64,000 nucleotides of DNA from Ga0077536 sp943370145 (GCA_943370145.1 CALRPY020000010.1:33471-97470); one strand, 5' to 3'; positions 17,724-27,954 are shown, counted from the stretch's first letter. Program-made: numbers and translations. The notes: generated by a model from the letters alone, not told the origin.

Positions 17724-18643
17724 ATTCGGTTGTGTGAGTATCTATATGGTCGGACACTTCATTGGCTGTGCGCGGTTAAATAGACTGAATTTGAACCCCC
17801 GTCTTAGATCTAGTCCACCCAATCCACCATCTCTGTTTGAACGACATTAGCTCAAGTAATAGCAAATTCACCATACGCTTTAATTGCTTCGCCATTTTGA
17901 GGTCGCAGCTCCTTCACATTTGTATACTTCGCCCCATCGCGACAATCCAAGCCAAGGCTTACTGAGTCGAGCTCTATAATTGCTGCTCATGATGCGCAAA
18001 CCTTAAAAAGCGTCTTTCTTCACCAGTACACTCTTCTCAAACGTTCCAGCCCATCTCCTAGGACGGCAGGTTGTGCGCGTTGGGCACGACCATTGCTGAC
18101 AAGGCGTTCTCCGGCGGTTGAAAACGATTCGAAGAATTTTCCATTATTTTTGTCAAGCGCTGATAGTGATTTGCGCTTCCCCGATCCTTAAACCCTTTCA
18201 GCACCTGATAACTGGCCCACCGCCCCCATCATAAAATGGATGATTGCTAGCACCCGCAGGCCGATGATCGCGGCCCCTGGTGGGCTTGGTCTCGATTCTT
18301 GTCGCCGCTCATGGTGTCGCCGCGGTGCATAGTATGCTTCCGCAGAACATAAGTTGGGCGCGTCAGCCAATTTTCGGACCTGTATTTCTTAAAGCGGTAG
18401 CTCTCGCCGTCGAGCCAGATTCCGTAAGTTTCCGTGAGCCTTGGGAGTTCATCCCTGCCGTATGATTTCGACGGTTCAAGCATGGCGGCGAAATATTTTC
18501 TCGCTGTCTGAGCAATAACTCGATCTTGCTGGAAAATTCACACGAGAGCCCTGACCGCTTCATAGAGCTGCCTGACTATGCGTCTATGCTTCCCGACGAT
18601 AGTCGCCGGAGAAGCTGTAATTTTACACCGAGGACCTCATTAC
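17724..18643. other. 920-base AT-rich gap with no convincing gene
   Basis: No frame here has protein-like features throughout. A minus-strand frame of 78 codons at 18247-18483 (MLEPSKSYGRDELPRLTETY at its start) looks partly genuine, but it breaks up towards its end. The next frame (18188-18370) gives a hydrophobic tail, so this may be a decayed gene. A tRNA-like 3' end near 17790-17830 does not fold. No terminator, repeat of the other families or att-like duplication was seen. Confidence 0.5.
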
Positions 18644-19555
18644 TTATTCTGAGAGGCGCTCAATTTCCTGCGCGAAATATTGCCTGGCTTGCCTCCAATT
18701 AATCCTTTCCTCATTGCTTTCAAAATTTGTGAAGAATTCGGCCGCGTGTCTCTTGGCTCCAAGCCAATTGGTTCGAACAATTAGCGTTGCTTTTATGGGC
18801 GCATTAAAGTCTTGTCTGTAATTATTAATCAGCACGACGAGACCTCTGTTCACCTGATCCGACCCCTCCTGTCCTGATGCAAGCAGTTTAAGAATGTTTA
18901 TGGCGCTGTTTTTTTGTTCTTCTATACGAATTCGATGCAGCTTTCGAGTATTGTATTTTCGAGCAATCTCCAATATTAAATTTGAATTACAAAAGCCGAA
19001 AACCTTAGCCACACGGTTCACCTCACGAGCAGCGTCTCGCCTCCCTTCCAAGAGGAGTTCTCTGGCGAATTCCTGACCGTCAGGGTCGCTCCCAAAAAAC
19101 TTCTCCAAGAACTTCTTCTCAAGAGCGGTAGCTATAGCTCGGGATTCGGCAAAATTTCGCGACTCAAGCAAAGTTAACCGAAACGTGAAAGCCAGTTCAG
19201 TAGCAATGCGGCTCAGATTCTTCTCGAGAATTAGAAGTTCAGGCTGGTATCGAGCGGCGACCTCCCAATCGCTGTCGCGTTCGGAATCAAATATTGACTC
19301 CTCATCGCTGTTAGTCTCTTCCTTAAAAGACCCGCCTTCTCGAATTGCGTCATAGTTACGTCGCTTCTCAGAATCCGACAAGACTTCGTAAGCAATATTT
19401 ATGGAACGCATTTTTTCTTCCCCGACGGCAGGACTCCCCGTCCATCGGTCAGGGTGATACTTCTGAGCCAAAGCACGGTAGGCTGCACGGATGACGATCT
19501 CCTCAGCGTCTTCCGTAACTCCGAGAATCCGGTAATGGTCCTGTTGATTGTTCAT
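18644..19555 (-). CDS. J-domain (DnaJ-like) protein of the defence island
   Basis: A 303-residue protein. Residues 6-70 are a J-domain: YRILGVTEDAEEIVIRAAYR, then ALAQKYHPDRWTG with the catalytic HPD at 34-36, and INIAYEVLSDSEKRRNYD. The HPD tripeptide should stimulate an Hsp70 ATPase. The rest (FTFRLTLLESRNFAESRAIA onwards) is helical and not recognised, and there is no G/F or zinc region, so it is not DnaJ itself. It is AT-rich like the GIY-YIG/DGQHR pair and lies on the same strand, but 920 bases away, so an operon is unlikely. Its job here is unknown; it may present a chaperone to a defence complex. Confidence 0.75.
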   Translation of the reverse strand: MNNQQDHYRILGVTEDAEEIVIRAAYRALAQKYHPDRWTGSPAVGEEKMRSINIAYEVLSDSEKRRNYDAIREGGSFKEETNSDEESIFDSERDSDWEVAARYQPELLILEKNLSRIATELAFTFRLTLLESRNFAESRAIATALEKKFLEKFFGSDPDGQEFARELLLEGRRDAAREVNRVAKVFGFCNSNLILEIARKYNTRKLHRIRIEEQKNSAINILKLLASGQEGSDQVNRGLVVLINNYRQDFNAPIKATLIVRTNWLGAKRHAAEFFTNFESNEERINWRQARQYFAQEIERLSE

Positions 19556-19685
19556 TTTTTTAAAATTCTGCCCGATTTTTTTCTCTTTTATCTCTCCGAA
19601 GACTTTCTCGCACAGCCTCTTGACCTAAATCAGAAAGAAGCCGCAGATTGCCACCTTGAATGAATCGCACCACGCCCAAAATGAC

Positions 19686-22600
19686 TCAGGGCGTCTCGAT
19701 CACCTGCCCAACCCGATCCCTCAACTCCTGCCCACACCGCGCAAACCCGAAGACCCTGCTCACCTGCTGAATCAACTCGTCCCGCCCAATCCGCACCGAG
19801 GCCTTCACCACCTGCTCGATGGCAAGCGCAATCTCCGCGGGCGGCAGGCACTGCGCTTTTTGAAGCGTCGTTGACTCCACCTGCGCCCGGTTCCGCACGA
19901 CGACCGGCGCATCACGCAGCTGCCAGAACGGCCCGTCGTGGCTGAGGGTGCTGCTGGCCGTGAGGCCGGCTTTCACGGCTTCCTGGATGCGGACGCCGGC
20001 ACGTGAGAAGCCTGCCGCCCTGCTGACCCTGCGCCCGACCTCCTCTTCATGCACCGGCCCCTCCACCCGCACGATGCGCTCGACGATTCCGGTCATGACA
20101 GCGATGGGCCAGGTGTGCGGTTCGCCGGCTGTTCTGATGGTCTCGCGGAACTCTACGTAAGCAGGCGCGACGGGGTCCGTGTGCGCTGCCGCCTCGGTCG
20201 TTGGCGCTGGCGCCGGCGGTGCGGGCGGGTCTTCCTGCGCAGGTGGGGCTTCCGGCGGTTCCTTCGTCTCACCGGCAAGCCGCGCCCGCATTTCGATAAG
20301 CGCATCCAGCAGCTTCTGCTCCTGTTGCTGCCGGCGATGGAACCAGTCAGTGCTCCAGATGCGGTAGAGCTTCCAGCCGCGGGATTCCAGGATGGCCTGG
20401 CGCAGGCGGTCGCGGTCGCGCGCGGAGCGGGAGGAATGGTAGGTCGCGCCGTCGCATTCCACGCCGCAGAGATAGCGCTCCTGGATGTCCGGGTGGACCA
20501 CGCCCAGGTCGATGAAGAAGCCGGCCATGCCCACCTGCGGATGGATCTCGTAGCCGTGCTGGCGCAGGAACATGGCGACGGATTCCTCGAACTCGCTGCC
20601 GTAGTCGCGCCGGGTGGTTTCGGGGACGTCGAAGTAGCCCTTCTCCGCGTACTGCAGGAATTCGCGGAAGGCCTGCACGCCGGCCTTGCCCGGCGCATCG
20701 CGCACGTCGTCCGCGGTGATGGACGAGAACACGGTGCAGCGCTCGCGCGCGCGGGAGATGAGCACGTTCAGGCGCCGTTCGCCGCCGGTCGCGCCCAGCG
20801 GGCCGAAGGCCTGCGTGAGGCGGCCGCTGGCGTCGCGGCCGTAGCCCACGGAGATGAAGATGACGTCGCGCTCGTCGCCCTGGATGGACTCCAGGTTCTT
20901 GATGAAGAAGTGATCCGGGCGGTCGCTCGCGAAGAAAGCGTCGAGATCCGGGTTTTCCTGCCGCTTCTGGTCGACCAGGTCGCGAATCGCGTCGCGCTGC
21001 TTCACCGAGAACGCGGCCACGCCCAGCGACTTCTTGGGGTGCTCGCGGGCGAATTCCATCACCGCGTTCGCGATGAGTTCGGCCTCCAGCACGTTGCGTC
21101 CGCCGTCGGCGCCGCCGCGGGCGTAGCCGTTCGCGGGGCTGCGCACCATCGACACCCCCAGCCCGCCGCCGTAGCTCGTGCGCAGCGTCGACGGCGGCAG
21201 CAGGAGCTTGTTCTCGTAGAAGTTGCGGTTGGAAACGGCGATGAGGCCGGGATGCTGGCTGCGGTAATGCCAGCGCAGCATGGCCTGGTCGGGCAGGGTG
21301 ATGTTCGACAGCGAGAGGATGCTCTCGATGTCGCCGATGGAGAATTCGTCCTGCTGGAGTTCGGCCTCGACCGAATCGTCGACGAGGCGGTTGAAGAAGT
21401 TGGTGGGCGGCAGCTGCTTGTCGTCGCCCACGGTCACGATCTGCCGCGCGCGGGCGATGGCGCCCAGGGCGTCCTCCGGGCGCACCTGGCTCGCTTCGTC
21501 GATCAGCACGAGATCGAATTCGAGCTGGCCGGGCGGCAGATACTGCGCGACCGACAGCGGGCTCATCAGGAACACCGGCTTCAGCGCCTGCACGGCGTGG
21601 CCGGCCTCGCGCATCAGGCGGCGCACGCTGTAGTGGTTGCGCCGCTTGTTCATCTCCGCGCGAATCGTGCCCATCTCGCCGGCCGTGCCGGTGGGCCGCT
21701 TCGCGGCGTAGGTGGCCAGGATCTGCTGGGCGGCAACGGCCAGGCGCTGCCTGTCGAGTTCGCGGAAGGACGCCACCGTCTCGTCCAGCCGGTAGGCGTC
21801 CAGCTCGACGAGCTGCGGCAGCCGGGCTGAAATGCCGCCCCACACCCGTTCGTAGATTGCGATCTCCGCCTGCGGGCGCAGTGCTTCGGGCGGCAGGTCG
21901 CCATGCCAGATCCGCTGGTGGAACACCGTGCCCAGCCGCGGCGCCAGGCGTGCCAGCAGGTCGCGGGCGCCGGGCCAGTCGTTGTAGCGCGCGAGCGAGG
22001 TCTGCCACAGCGCCCACTGCGCGGCCTGCGCGGCGAGCGGCGCGGCGGCATGCGCGTCCGCAGGAATGCCGGTGACGTCCGCCAGCGCGCGGGCGCAGTC
22101 CGCGAGTTCGTCGAGCAGCGGCTGCAGGCGTTCGACGGCCTGCTGCGCCGCCGGCGTGCGGGCCAGCGCCAGCGCGAGCGCATGGTGTTCTTCCGTCACC
22201 GAGGCCAGCGGTGCGAGCCAGGCCAGCAGCGTGTCGATGGTGTCGGCGTCCGTGTCAAAACCGCGCCACAGCGGGCCCAGGTTCGTGAGCAGCGTCGGGT
22301 CCAGATCCGCCTGCAGGCGCTCGCGCGAGCTGGCGAGCAGCGCGTCGTCCAGCAGCTTCAGGCGGGCGGCGAAACCGCGCGGCAGCGGCGGCTGCGCCAG
22401 GCCCTTCAGCGCGGCGAGGCTGCGCCGGTAGGTGCCGTTGAGGAAGGAGAACAGGCCGCCGCCGGTGCTCGCGAAGCGCTGGCGCAGGTCCTGCAGATCG
22501 CTTTGCTCCCAGCCCGGCGCCAGCTGCGCGGACACCTGGGCGCGCGCTACACGGCACGCCGTGAGCCGTTGCCGCAGCGTCTCGAGCGCGGCGCCCTGGC

Positions 22601-24389
22601 GCGTGAGCGCGAAGCACGCGAGCACCTCCGCCGGCAGCGCCGGCTGGCGCCGCGCGATGGCGAGCAGATCGCCAAGGAAGCCGAGTTCAGCGGGCGCGCG
22701 CTCGGGCAGCGCGTCCGCCGCCAGTCGCAGCGGGCCGGCAATGGTGTCCAGGCACGCCAGCGCTTCGCGCAGGGCGGCGCTCGCGCGCTGCGTGATGCCC
22801 GCCAGGCGCTCGGCCGCGAACGGGCTCAGCGCCTGTCCGGTGGCGAGCCGCCAGGGGTGACGGTCCGGCACGCCGGAGCGGCGCAGACGCTCGGCCAGTT
22901 CGTCCAGTTCGGCGGTGAAGGCGGCGAGCTGCGCCTTGCCGTAGGCGGCGGCGTCCGGGATGTCGAAGTCCGGTGCGGGGATCCCTTCGCGGTGCAGGCG
23001 GCAGATTGCGCCCAGCACTTCGAAGGGCGTGAAGCCGGAGGGCGCCAGCGGCTCGTTGAGCTCGGCGGCGTGGGTGTTGAGTACGCGCTGACGCGCCTCG
23101 AGCTGGTCCAGCAGGCCTTCGGCCACGCCGTGCGTGTTCGGCAGATCCAGCGTCGCCTTCAGCTGCGCGTGCACGGCGGTCTTGGTCGCCTTGCGGCTGT
23201 GCAGTTCCAGGCAGAGCGGCCCCAGGCCCGCCTGGGTCAGGCGCCGGTGCACCACCTCCAGCGCCGCCATCTTCTCGGCGACGAAAAGGATGCGCTTGCC
23301 CTGCGCGATGGCGGCGGCGATGACGTTCGCGATGGTCTGCGACTTGCCCGTGCCCGGCGGGCCCTGGATGGTGAGATCACGCCCGGCCAGCACGGTCTGG
23401 ATGGCCTCGGTCTGCGAGCTGTCCGCGTCCAGCACGTACACGAGATCGCGCGGCGTGAAGTGGTCGTCGATTTTCGCGTCCGGCGGGATCAGCGGCGGAT
23501 TCTGCTCCGCGCGTGCGCTCGCCGGCGCCAGCAGCTTGCCGACCACCGCGTGCTGGTGCGGCGCCTTGCCCTGCGGCCAGTGCTTCGGGTCGAGATCCCG
23601 CCACAGCAGGAACTTGCTGAAGGAGAAGAAGCCGAGAAAGACCTCGTTCTCCAGCACCTCCCAGCGGGGATTCTGCGCAATGGCCTCGCGCACCGCGGCC
23701 ATGTAGCTGCCCGGTGTCCAGCCCTCTTCTTCGGGAATGTCCGGCAGCGTCACGCCGTGCTGCTCGGCGAGGAAGAGCTTGAGCGAAACGTTGGTGAAGA
23801 GATCTTCGTCGCGAAGCTTCAAGCGGTAGCGGTTGCGCGCGCCTTCGCGCACCAGTTCCACCGGCAACAGCACGAGCGGCGCGTGGCGCGCGATATCCGA
23901 GGTCGGGCTCTCGTACCAGCGCAGGAAGCCCAGCGCGAGGTAGAGCACGTTCACGCCCTGCTCTTCCTCGTATTCGCGGGACTCGTAGTAGAGGCTCTTG
24001 AGCTTTGTTTCGAGGCTCTGCGCGGCCAGCCGCGTCTGCAGCGCGGTGTCGCTGGTGCGGGTGGCGTCGTCGAGGGGAAGGCTCGCGAGATAGTCGGGGG
24101 ACTCGTCCTGCGCTTCGTTGGCGTCGTGCGGGACTTCCGGGTCCGGCACCGGCCGGAAGTCCATCGTCGCCTTCTTCGCCACCAGCACGCCGAACACCTG
24201 GTCGGCGCGTTCGCCGAAACAGCGCAGGCTGCGCGAGCGGCTCGATTCCAGCGCCGTGTTGATCAGGCGATTGCGCAGCGAGGTCTCGACGAGCTTCTTG
24301 CGGGCGTCGTCGATGCGCTGCCGGATGACTGCGTGGGACTGCGCGGCGTCGTCGGCTGGTGCCGGATCGCCTGAAACCGATGGAACCAT
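19686..24389 (-). CDS. DUF4011-SF1 helicase-Vsr nuclease-DUF3320 giant defence protein
   Basis: A 1567-residue protein with GC like the chromosome. N-terminal DUF4011-like part (KLVETSLRNRLINT). SF1 helicase motifs: Walker A QGPPGTGKSQT at 342-352, LVLIDEASQVRPEDALG, GDDKQLPPTNFFNR, WHYRSQHPGLI, SIQGDERDVIFISVGYG, NVLISRARERCTVF. A Vsr/DUF559-type nuclease follows (FLRQHGYEIHPQVGMAGFFI, then GVECDGATYHSS and RSARDRDRLRQAIL, ending RIWSTDWFHRRQ), and a C-terminal DUF3320 with two similar repeats. This architecture was reported among anti-phage single-gene systems (hhe, from memory). It would unwind and cut foreign nucleic acid. It stands alone, with no operon partner. Confidence 0.88.
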   Translation of the reverse strand: MVPSVSGDPAPADDAAQSHAVIRQRIDDARKKLVETSLRNRLINTALESSRSRSLRCFGERADQVFGVLVAKKATMDFRPVPDPEVPHDANEAQDESPDYLASLPLDDATRTSDTALQTRLAAQSLETKLKSLYYESREYEEEQGVNVLYLALGFLRWYESPTSDIARHAPLVLLPVELVREGARNRYRLKLRDEDLFTNVSLKLFLAEQHGVTLPDIPEEEGWTPGSYMAAVREAIAQNPRWEVLENEVFLGFFSFSKFLLWRDLDPKHWPQGKAPHQHAVVGKLLAPASARAEQNPPLIPPDAKIDDHFTPRDLVYVLDADSSQTEAIQTVLAGRDLTIQGPPGTGKSQTIANVIAAAIAQGKRILFVAEKMAALEVVHRRLTQAGLGPLCLELHSRKATKTAVHAQLKATLDLPNTHGVAEGLLDQLEARQRVLNTHAAELNEPLAPSGFTPFEVLGAICRLHREGIPAPDFDIPDAAAYGKAQLAAFTAELDELAERLRRSGVPDRHPWRLATGQALSPFAAERLAGITQRASAALREALACLDTIAGPLRLAADALPERAPAELGFLGDLLAIARRQPALPAEVLACFALTRQGAALETLRQRLTACRVARAQVSAQLAPGWEQSDLQDLRQRFASTGGGLFSFLNGTYRRSLAALKGLAQPPLPRGFAARLKLLDDALLASSRERLQADLDPTLLTNLGPLWRGFDTDADTIDTLLAWLAPLASVTEEHHALALALARTPAAQQAVERLQPLLDELADCARALADVTGIPADAHAAAPLAAQAAQWALWQTSLARYNDWPGARDLLARLAPRLGTVFHQRIWHGDLPPEALRPQAEIAIYERVWGGISARLPQLVELDAYRLDETVASFRELDRQRLAVAAQQILATYAAKRPTGTAGEMGTIRAEMNKRRNHYSVRRLMREAGHAVQALKPVFLMSPLSVAQYLPPGQLEFDLVLIDEASQVRPEDALGAIARARQIVTVGDDKQLPPTNFFNRLVDDSVEAELQQDEFSIGDIESILSLSNITLPDQAMLRWHYRSQHPGLIAVSNRNFYENKLLLPPSTLRTSYGGGLGVSMVRSPANGYARGGADGGRNVLEAELIANAVMEFAREHPKKSLGVAAFSVKQRDAIRDLVDQKRQENPDLDAFFASDRPDHFFIKNLESIQGDERDVIFISVGYGRDASGRLTQAFGPLGATGGERRLNVLISRARERCTVFSSITADDVRDAPGKAGVQAFREFLQYAEKGYFDVPETTRRDYGSEFEESVAMFLRQHGYEIHPQVGMAGFFIDLGVVHPDIQERYLCGVECDGATYHSSRSARDRDRLRQAILESRGWKLYRIWSTDWFHRRQQQEQKLLDALIEMRARLAGETKEPPEAPPAQEDPPAPPAPAPTTEAAAHTDPVAPAYVEFRETIRTAGEPHTWPIAVMTGIVERIVRVEGPVHEEEVGRRVSRAAGFSRAGVRIQEAVKAGLTASSTLSHDGPFWQLRDAPVVVRNRAQVESTTLQKAQCLPPAEIALAIEQVVKASVRIGRDELIQQVSRVFGFARCGQELRDRVGQVIETP

Positions 24390-24851
24390 TAATTGTTTTT
24401 TTGGTTTTTTTTTCTCGCGAGCGTTCGAGTCTAGGGCGCAGGCGCAGGCTTGTCAGTTCGATGTGGGCGTTACTTTGCAAGGCATCGTGACGGGTTTTCG
24501 GGGTGCCCGTTCGTTGCTGTATACAGCGAGGCGTTGCGTGTGCGGATGGTGTTCAAGACCTTGCACAAATCGGCGTCACGCGCGGCACTTTGCGCGTGTT
24601 TGATTCACCCTTTTGGGGGAAGACCGCATTCCGTGCTGTACACAATTGCGGGAACGGAATTGGAAAAGAGAGAAAATGGGTCCGGAAAAGCGAAAAGGGG
24701 TCAGATTTATTTTTCGATGTTTCGAAAAATAAATCTGACCCCTTTTCTCTCAGGCTCATCGATTGAGTCAGTGCCTGGCGCAGACTGCACTCGCTCCCGC
24801 TCATGGCCTCGCGCCGCGTCGGGTGGGGGCGGGCCCCACAGGCCCGGACAT
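24390..24851. other. Intergenic region upstream of the retron
   Basis: About 460 bases between the divergent giant helicase gene and the retron RNA. It must hold the promoters of both. It contains one perfect family A palindrome (listed separately). No reading frame here looks real. Confidence 0.5.
24693..24746. repeat. REP-like palindrome, family A, GGGGTCAGATTTATTT variant
   Basis: Two perfect 25-bp arms, 24693-24717 and 24722-24746, with a 4-base loop TGTT. The core is GGGGTCAGATTTATTTTTCGA. It is the same variant as the palindrome just upstream of the RAYT gene at 32709. It differs from the GGGGACGG variant at two bases that change together in both arms. Confidence 0.9.
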
Positions 24852-25085
24852 GGCGCGGGTTCGCTTCTGGCAGATACGCCGCGGTGATTCGCCGCGGCAG
24901 CAGTCAAGCCGGTGATACGTCACCGGATGGCAATGACTCTCAGCGCACGGTGGGGAGACGGCGCCTTCCCGCACCGACGCTGAGTCGACTCGTAGAGTCC
25001 ACGGTGCGGGACGGCGCCTTCTCCCCACCGTGCGCCTACAGTGATTGCCACCGATCTCAGGTGGATGGCAGAAGCGGCCCGCGCC
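24852..25085 (+). ncRNA. Predicted retron msr-msd RNA
   Basis: The region directly before the HEAT-protein gene has every element of a retron RNA. The a1 arm (24852-24869) holds GGCGCGGG and CGCTTCTG; the a2 arm (25068-25085) holds their complements CAGAAGCG and CCCGCGCC, with one or two extra bases between blocks. After a1 come two short msr hairpins: GCCGCGG/CCGCGGC (24878-24898) and CCGGTGA-TACG-TCACCGG (24909-24926). A long msd stem follows, 24929-24976 pairing with 25002-25050. Its inner 30 or so bases match almost perfectly and its outer part has about five mismatches, with a 25-base loop. The priming guanosine should lie just after a1 (24869-24873). Boundaries are predictions. Confidence 0.75.
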
Positions 25086-25116
25086 TTTCTTTTGCGCAAG
25101 CACAGGGAGACCCGGC

Positions 25117-27954
25117 ATGACGGACACCACGCGTCTCGAACTCCTCTGCGCGGCCCGCCTCGTGGGCCCGGGCCACTCGCGCTGGACGAAGACCTACCTG
25201 GACATCAGCGCGCTCTCACGCAACGGCGACATCGAGGTGGCGGCGCGCCTGTATGGCGACGGCTACGAGGTGCGCGGCGTGTCCTGGTCCTTCAGCCGGA
25301 AAGCACAGAACGAGCTCGAGGCGCTCGCCCTGGTGCGGCAGATCGCGGAGCGGCCGGCGGAGGCACTGGCGCTGGGCCGGTTCAGCGGCCCCGAAAACCT
25401 CTGCGACCTGCTGCGCGGCCGGGTGGCGGACCTGGGCATGGCGTCGTTGCTGGACACCACACGGGGCGCGGCCGAACTCGCAAGCGGCGAAGTCGGCATC
25501 GGGCTAGGCCGGCACCTTGTCGCGGAGCTCGAGCGTGGCGCGGCACTCACCCCGGCGCTGCTCGAAGGTATTGCGCATTATTTCTCGCTCGCGCCGTTCG
25601 TCTTCGGCTACTGGGCGCCGTTCAAGCGGCTGGTGAAGTTGCTCGAATCGGAGACCGCCGCGCTCACGGTGCTGCCGGTGGCGCTGGCCCGCATCGACGG
25701 GGCGTTGCGCCTCGCCCCGAAGGGTCCCAAAGCCCCGGATCTCCGCTCGCTGATAGTCCATCGGCAAGGCGAGATCGCAAGCCCGGAAACCCTTGCCTAC
25801 CTCGCGCGCCGGGGTCGCCGCTGGCTGCGGCGCCTGGGGCAGGGCGATCCGGCAGCGTACGTGCGGGCGGCGGAAGCCTTTCTCACCGCTGCGGACTACC
25901 CGGCAGCCCACGCGCGGGCGTCGAGCCGGTTGATGCTCGCCGAGCTGATCTACGGCAGCATCGCCAAGGACACCGGCCACGGCCGCGGCGGCGTTTCACT
26001 GCCCATCATGGAATCGCGGATGGGGCGCCGCGCGGATCGTTACCCTGAAGCCTGGAACGCCCAGCCCGACGCGGTGCGCCGCCTCTGGCAGCGCACCGCC
26101 CACGAACCCGAAATCCAGGCCTGGGCCTTCAACGTGCTGCGCGACTGCCACCACGCGGTGCCCGCGCTGCGCGGTGCAGCGCTTGAGCTCGCGTTGCTCA
26201 GCCCGGCCGCGCAGGTGCGCGCGCAGGCCTGCGAACAGATCGCGGAAAATCCGGCACCGCTCTTCGCGCTCGGCGCAGGGAGCATCGTCGCGTTCCTGTC
26301 CTTCAGCACGGCACGGCAATTCGCTGCGGTTCGACCGGCCCTCGAGGCGCGTGCGACGGACAAGGCCGTGTGCGATGCGGTGCTTCAGGTGCTCAGCGTG
26401 CGCGGCTTACCCGAACTGCGGCGCGGCATGGATCTCTCCATCGACTCGCGCACCGGCACGCTGCTGCAGTTCGCGCTGCGCAGCCTGGGCCCGCGGTTGA
26501 ACGCGGCGGAAACCTACCTGATCGCGCAGCACGTCGGCCGCAGCACAGGGTTCAAGCCGCTGCGCCTGTGGCGGGAAACGCTGGCCGGGCTGCCGTTGAA
26601 AGTCCTCATCGAGCTGCGTCTGCGGCTGCCGGATTTGCCGGCGGCCGTCGTGCGCGTGATCGATACCGCGTGCCTGGACAACGCGCACGGCGCGGCCGGG
26701 GAACCCCATGCCGCATATGCGCTGCTGTCGAGCCCGGCGGCGGCGCTGCGCGCACTCGGCTGGTCGATGCTCGCCAACGCGGGCAACTCGGCAATCGAGC
26801 GGGCCTGGTCGAGTCTCATCGAGCACGCCGATACGCCGGCCGGCCTCGCCTGCCTGCGCGAGGCGCTCGGCGGGCGGCGCGGCGATGACCGCCTCGCGCG
26901 GCTCCTCGAGTGTGACGGTTCCGCCGCACTGCTGGCCGGGCTCGCACTCGCGATCGGCGCGCAAGATCCGCAACTCGTCGCCAGGTTGTCGCGGCAGCTG
27001 GCGACGAAGCGGGACTCCGCGCTCACGGTGCAAACCCTCGCCCAGCTGGCCGAGGGTGTCGGCGAAACCGAACGCGCGCCCTGGGCGAGACTGCTGTGGC
27101 ACTGCGCGAAGGTCGACCCGGACCTGCCGTCTGCACTCTGGTCTTCGATTACGGCGGAAACGTCGCCGACACTTCAATCGCTGTGCCTGGCGTCGCCAGC
27201 ACTCACCCGCCTGGTGCTGGGGTCGGTGGAACCCGGCTCACTGTCGATCGGCGGCACCGGTGTGGCGGCGAAGGTGGAGCTTGCACTGCGCGCGGCGCCC
27301 TCAAGACTTTACCGGGATGCCGGCTTTGCCCTCGCCTGCGCCGCCTGTCCGCATCCTTCGCTGCAGGCGTTCGCGCTGGCACGGCTCCATTCGCGACAGC
27401 TGATTGCCCCGCTGTATCTGGCGCTCGCCGAGAGCGGCCTGCCGGCGCCCCTCGCCACGGCGGAGCGCTACGTGAGCGCCCTGCGCGACCCGGCCGCACT
27501 GACCGCCGCCGTGATTGCGCTTTGCGACAGCGGCACCCGTCCGGCGCGCACCCTGGGCCTTGCGCTCATCGAGCGCTGCGCGGCACGCCTCGACTGGCAC
27601 GCGCTTCTGAACGCGCTCGCCGAGCACACCGCGCCGGACATCGTCGCGCTGGTTGCGCGGCGCGCCGCGGAGTCCGGCGCGCTACGCCGCGACACGCGCG
27701 CCCGTTTCGAAGGGCGGGTGCTGAAGACCCGCCGCGTCGGGCGGCGCGCCAAGGAACTCGTGAAGCAGCGCCTCGAGACCGGCTCCGCACACACGGGCAA
27801 TCCCGGCATCCTTGACGACCCGCAGATCGACGCGCTGCTCGCGCTCGCGCGCGGCAGCACGCTGCGCGACCGCGACTGGGCGCTGCGACGCCTTGCGCAG
27901 CTCGCCGTGGAAGGCCACCCGATTCCCGAACTCACGATCAGCCGCACCACCTAG
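25117..27954 (+). CDS. HEAT/ARM-repeat protein of the retron system
   Basis: A 945-residue protein starting at MTDTTRLELLCAARL, with AGGGAGA before the ATG. Almost the whole chain is Leu- and Ala-rich helices in about 35-40-residue units (for example AALELALLSPAAQVRAQACE then QIAENPAPLF), like ARM or HEAT repeats. There is no catalytic motif. It is the first gene after the msr-msd RNA. Together with the SWIM protein and RT it matches the tripartite layout described for type XIII retrons, where both partners are presumed effector or sensor parts. The msDNA may scaffold or inhibit this protein; that is inferred from other retrons. Confidence 0.8.
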   Translation: MTDTTRLELLCAARLVGPGHSRWTKTYLDISALSRNGDIEVAARLYGDGYEVRGVSWSFSRKAQNELEALALVRQIAERPAEALALGRFSGPENLCDLLRGRVADLGMASLLDTTRGAAELASGEVGIGLGRHLVAELERGAALTPALLEGIAHYFSLAPFVFGYWAPFKRLVKLLESETAALTVLPVALARIDGALRLAPKGPKAPDLRSLIVHRQGEIASPETLAYLARRGRRWLRRLGQGDPAAYVRAAEAFLTAADYPAAHARASSRLMLAELIYGSIAKDTGHGRGGVSLPIMESRMGRRADRYPEAWNAQPDAVRRLWQRTAHEPEIQAWAFNVLRDCHHAVPALRGAALELALLSPAAQVRAQACEQIAENPAPLFALGAGSIVAFLSFSTARQFAAVRPALEARATDKAVCDAVLQVLSVRGLPELRRGMDLSIDSRTGTLLQFALRSLGPRLNAAETYLIAQHVGRSTGFKPLRLWRETLAGLPLKVLIELRLRLPDLPAAVVRVIDTACLDNAHGAAGEPHAAYALLSSPAAALRALGWSMLANAGNSAIERAWSSLIEHADTPAGLACLREALGGRRGDDRLARLLECDGSAALLAGLALAIGAQDPQLVARLSRQLATKRDSALTVQTLAQLAEGVGETERAPWARLLWHCAKVDPDLPSALWSSITAETSPTLQSLCLASPALTRLVLGSVEPGSLSIGGTGVAAKVELALRAAPSRLYRDAGFALACAACPHPSLQAFALARLHSRQLIAPLYLALAESGLPAPLATAERYVSALRDPAALTAAVIALCDSGTRPARTLGLALIERCAARLDWHALLNALAEHTAPDIVALVARRAAESGALRRDTRARFEGRVLKTRRVGRRAKELVKQRLETGSAHTGNPGILDDPQIDALLALARGSTLRDRDWALRRLAQLAVEGHPIPELTISRTT

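Noticed and set aside
17785..17850. Possible tRNA 3' end or phage attachment site (TTTGAACCCCCG followed by CCACCA).
   Set aside because: Neither strand gives a T-arm with five pairs, nor an acceptor stem or anticodon arm. No second copy of the sequence was seen in the window.
20049..24374. Two long forward frames (593 and 823 codons) opposite the giant helicase gene.
   Set aside because: They are antisense shadows of a GC-rich gene: Arg- and Gln-rich low-complexity sequence with no motif, while the reverse frame has all SF1 helicase motifs.
24929..25050. The long inverted repeat as a transposon end or terminator.
   Set aside because: It has no transposase or second copy. Its position inside a1/a2 arms and before a retron operon explains it better as msd.
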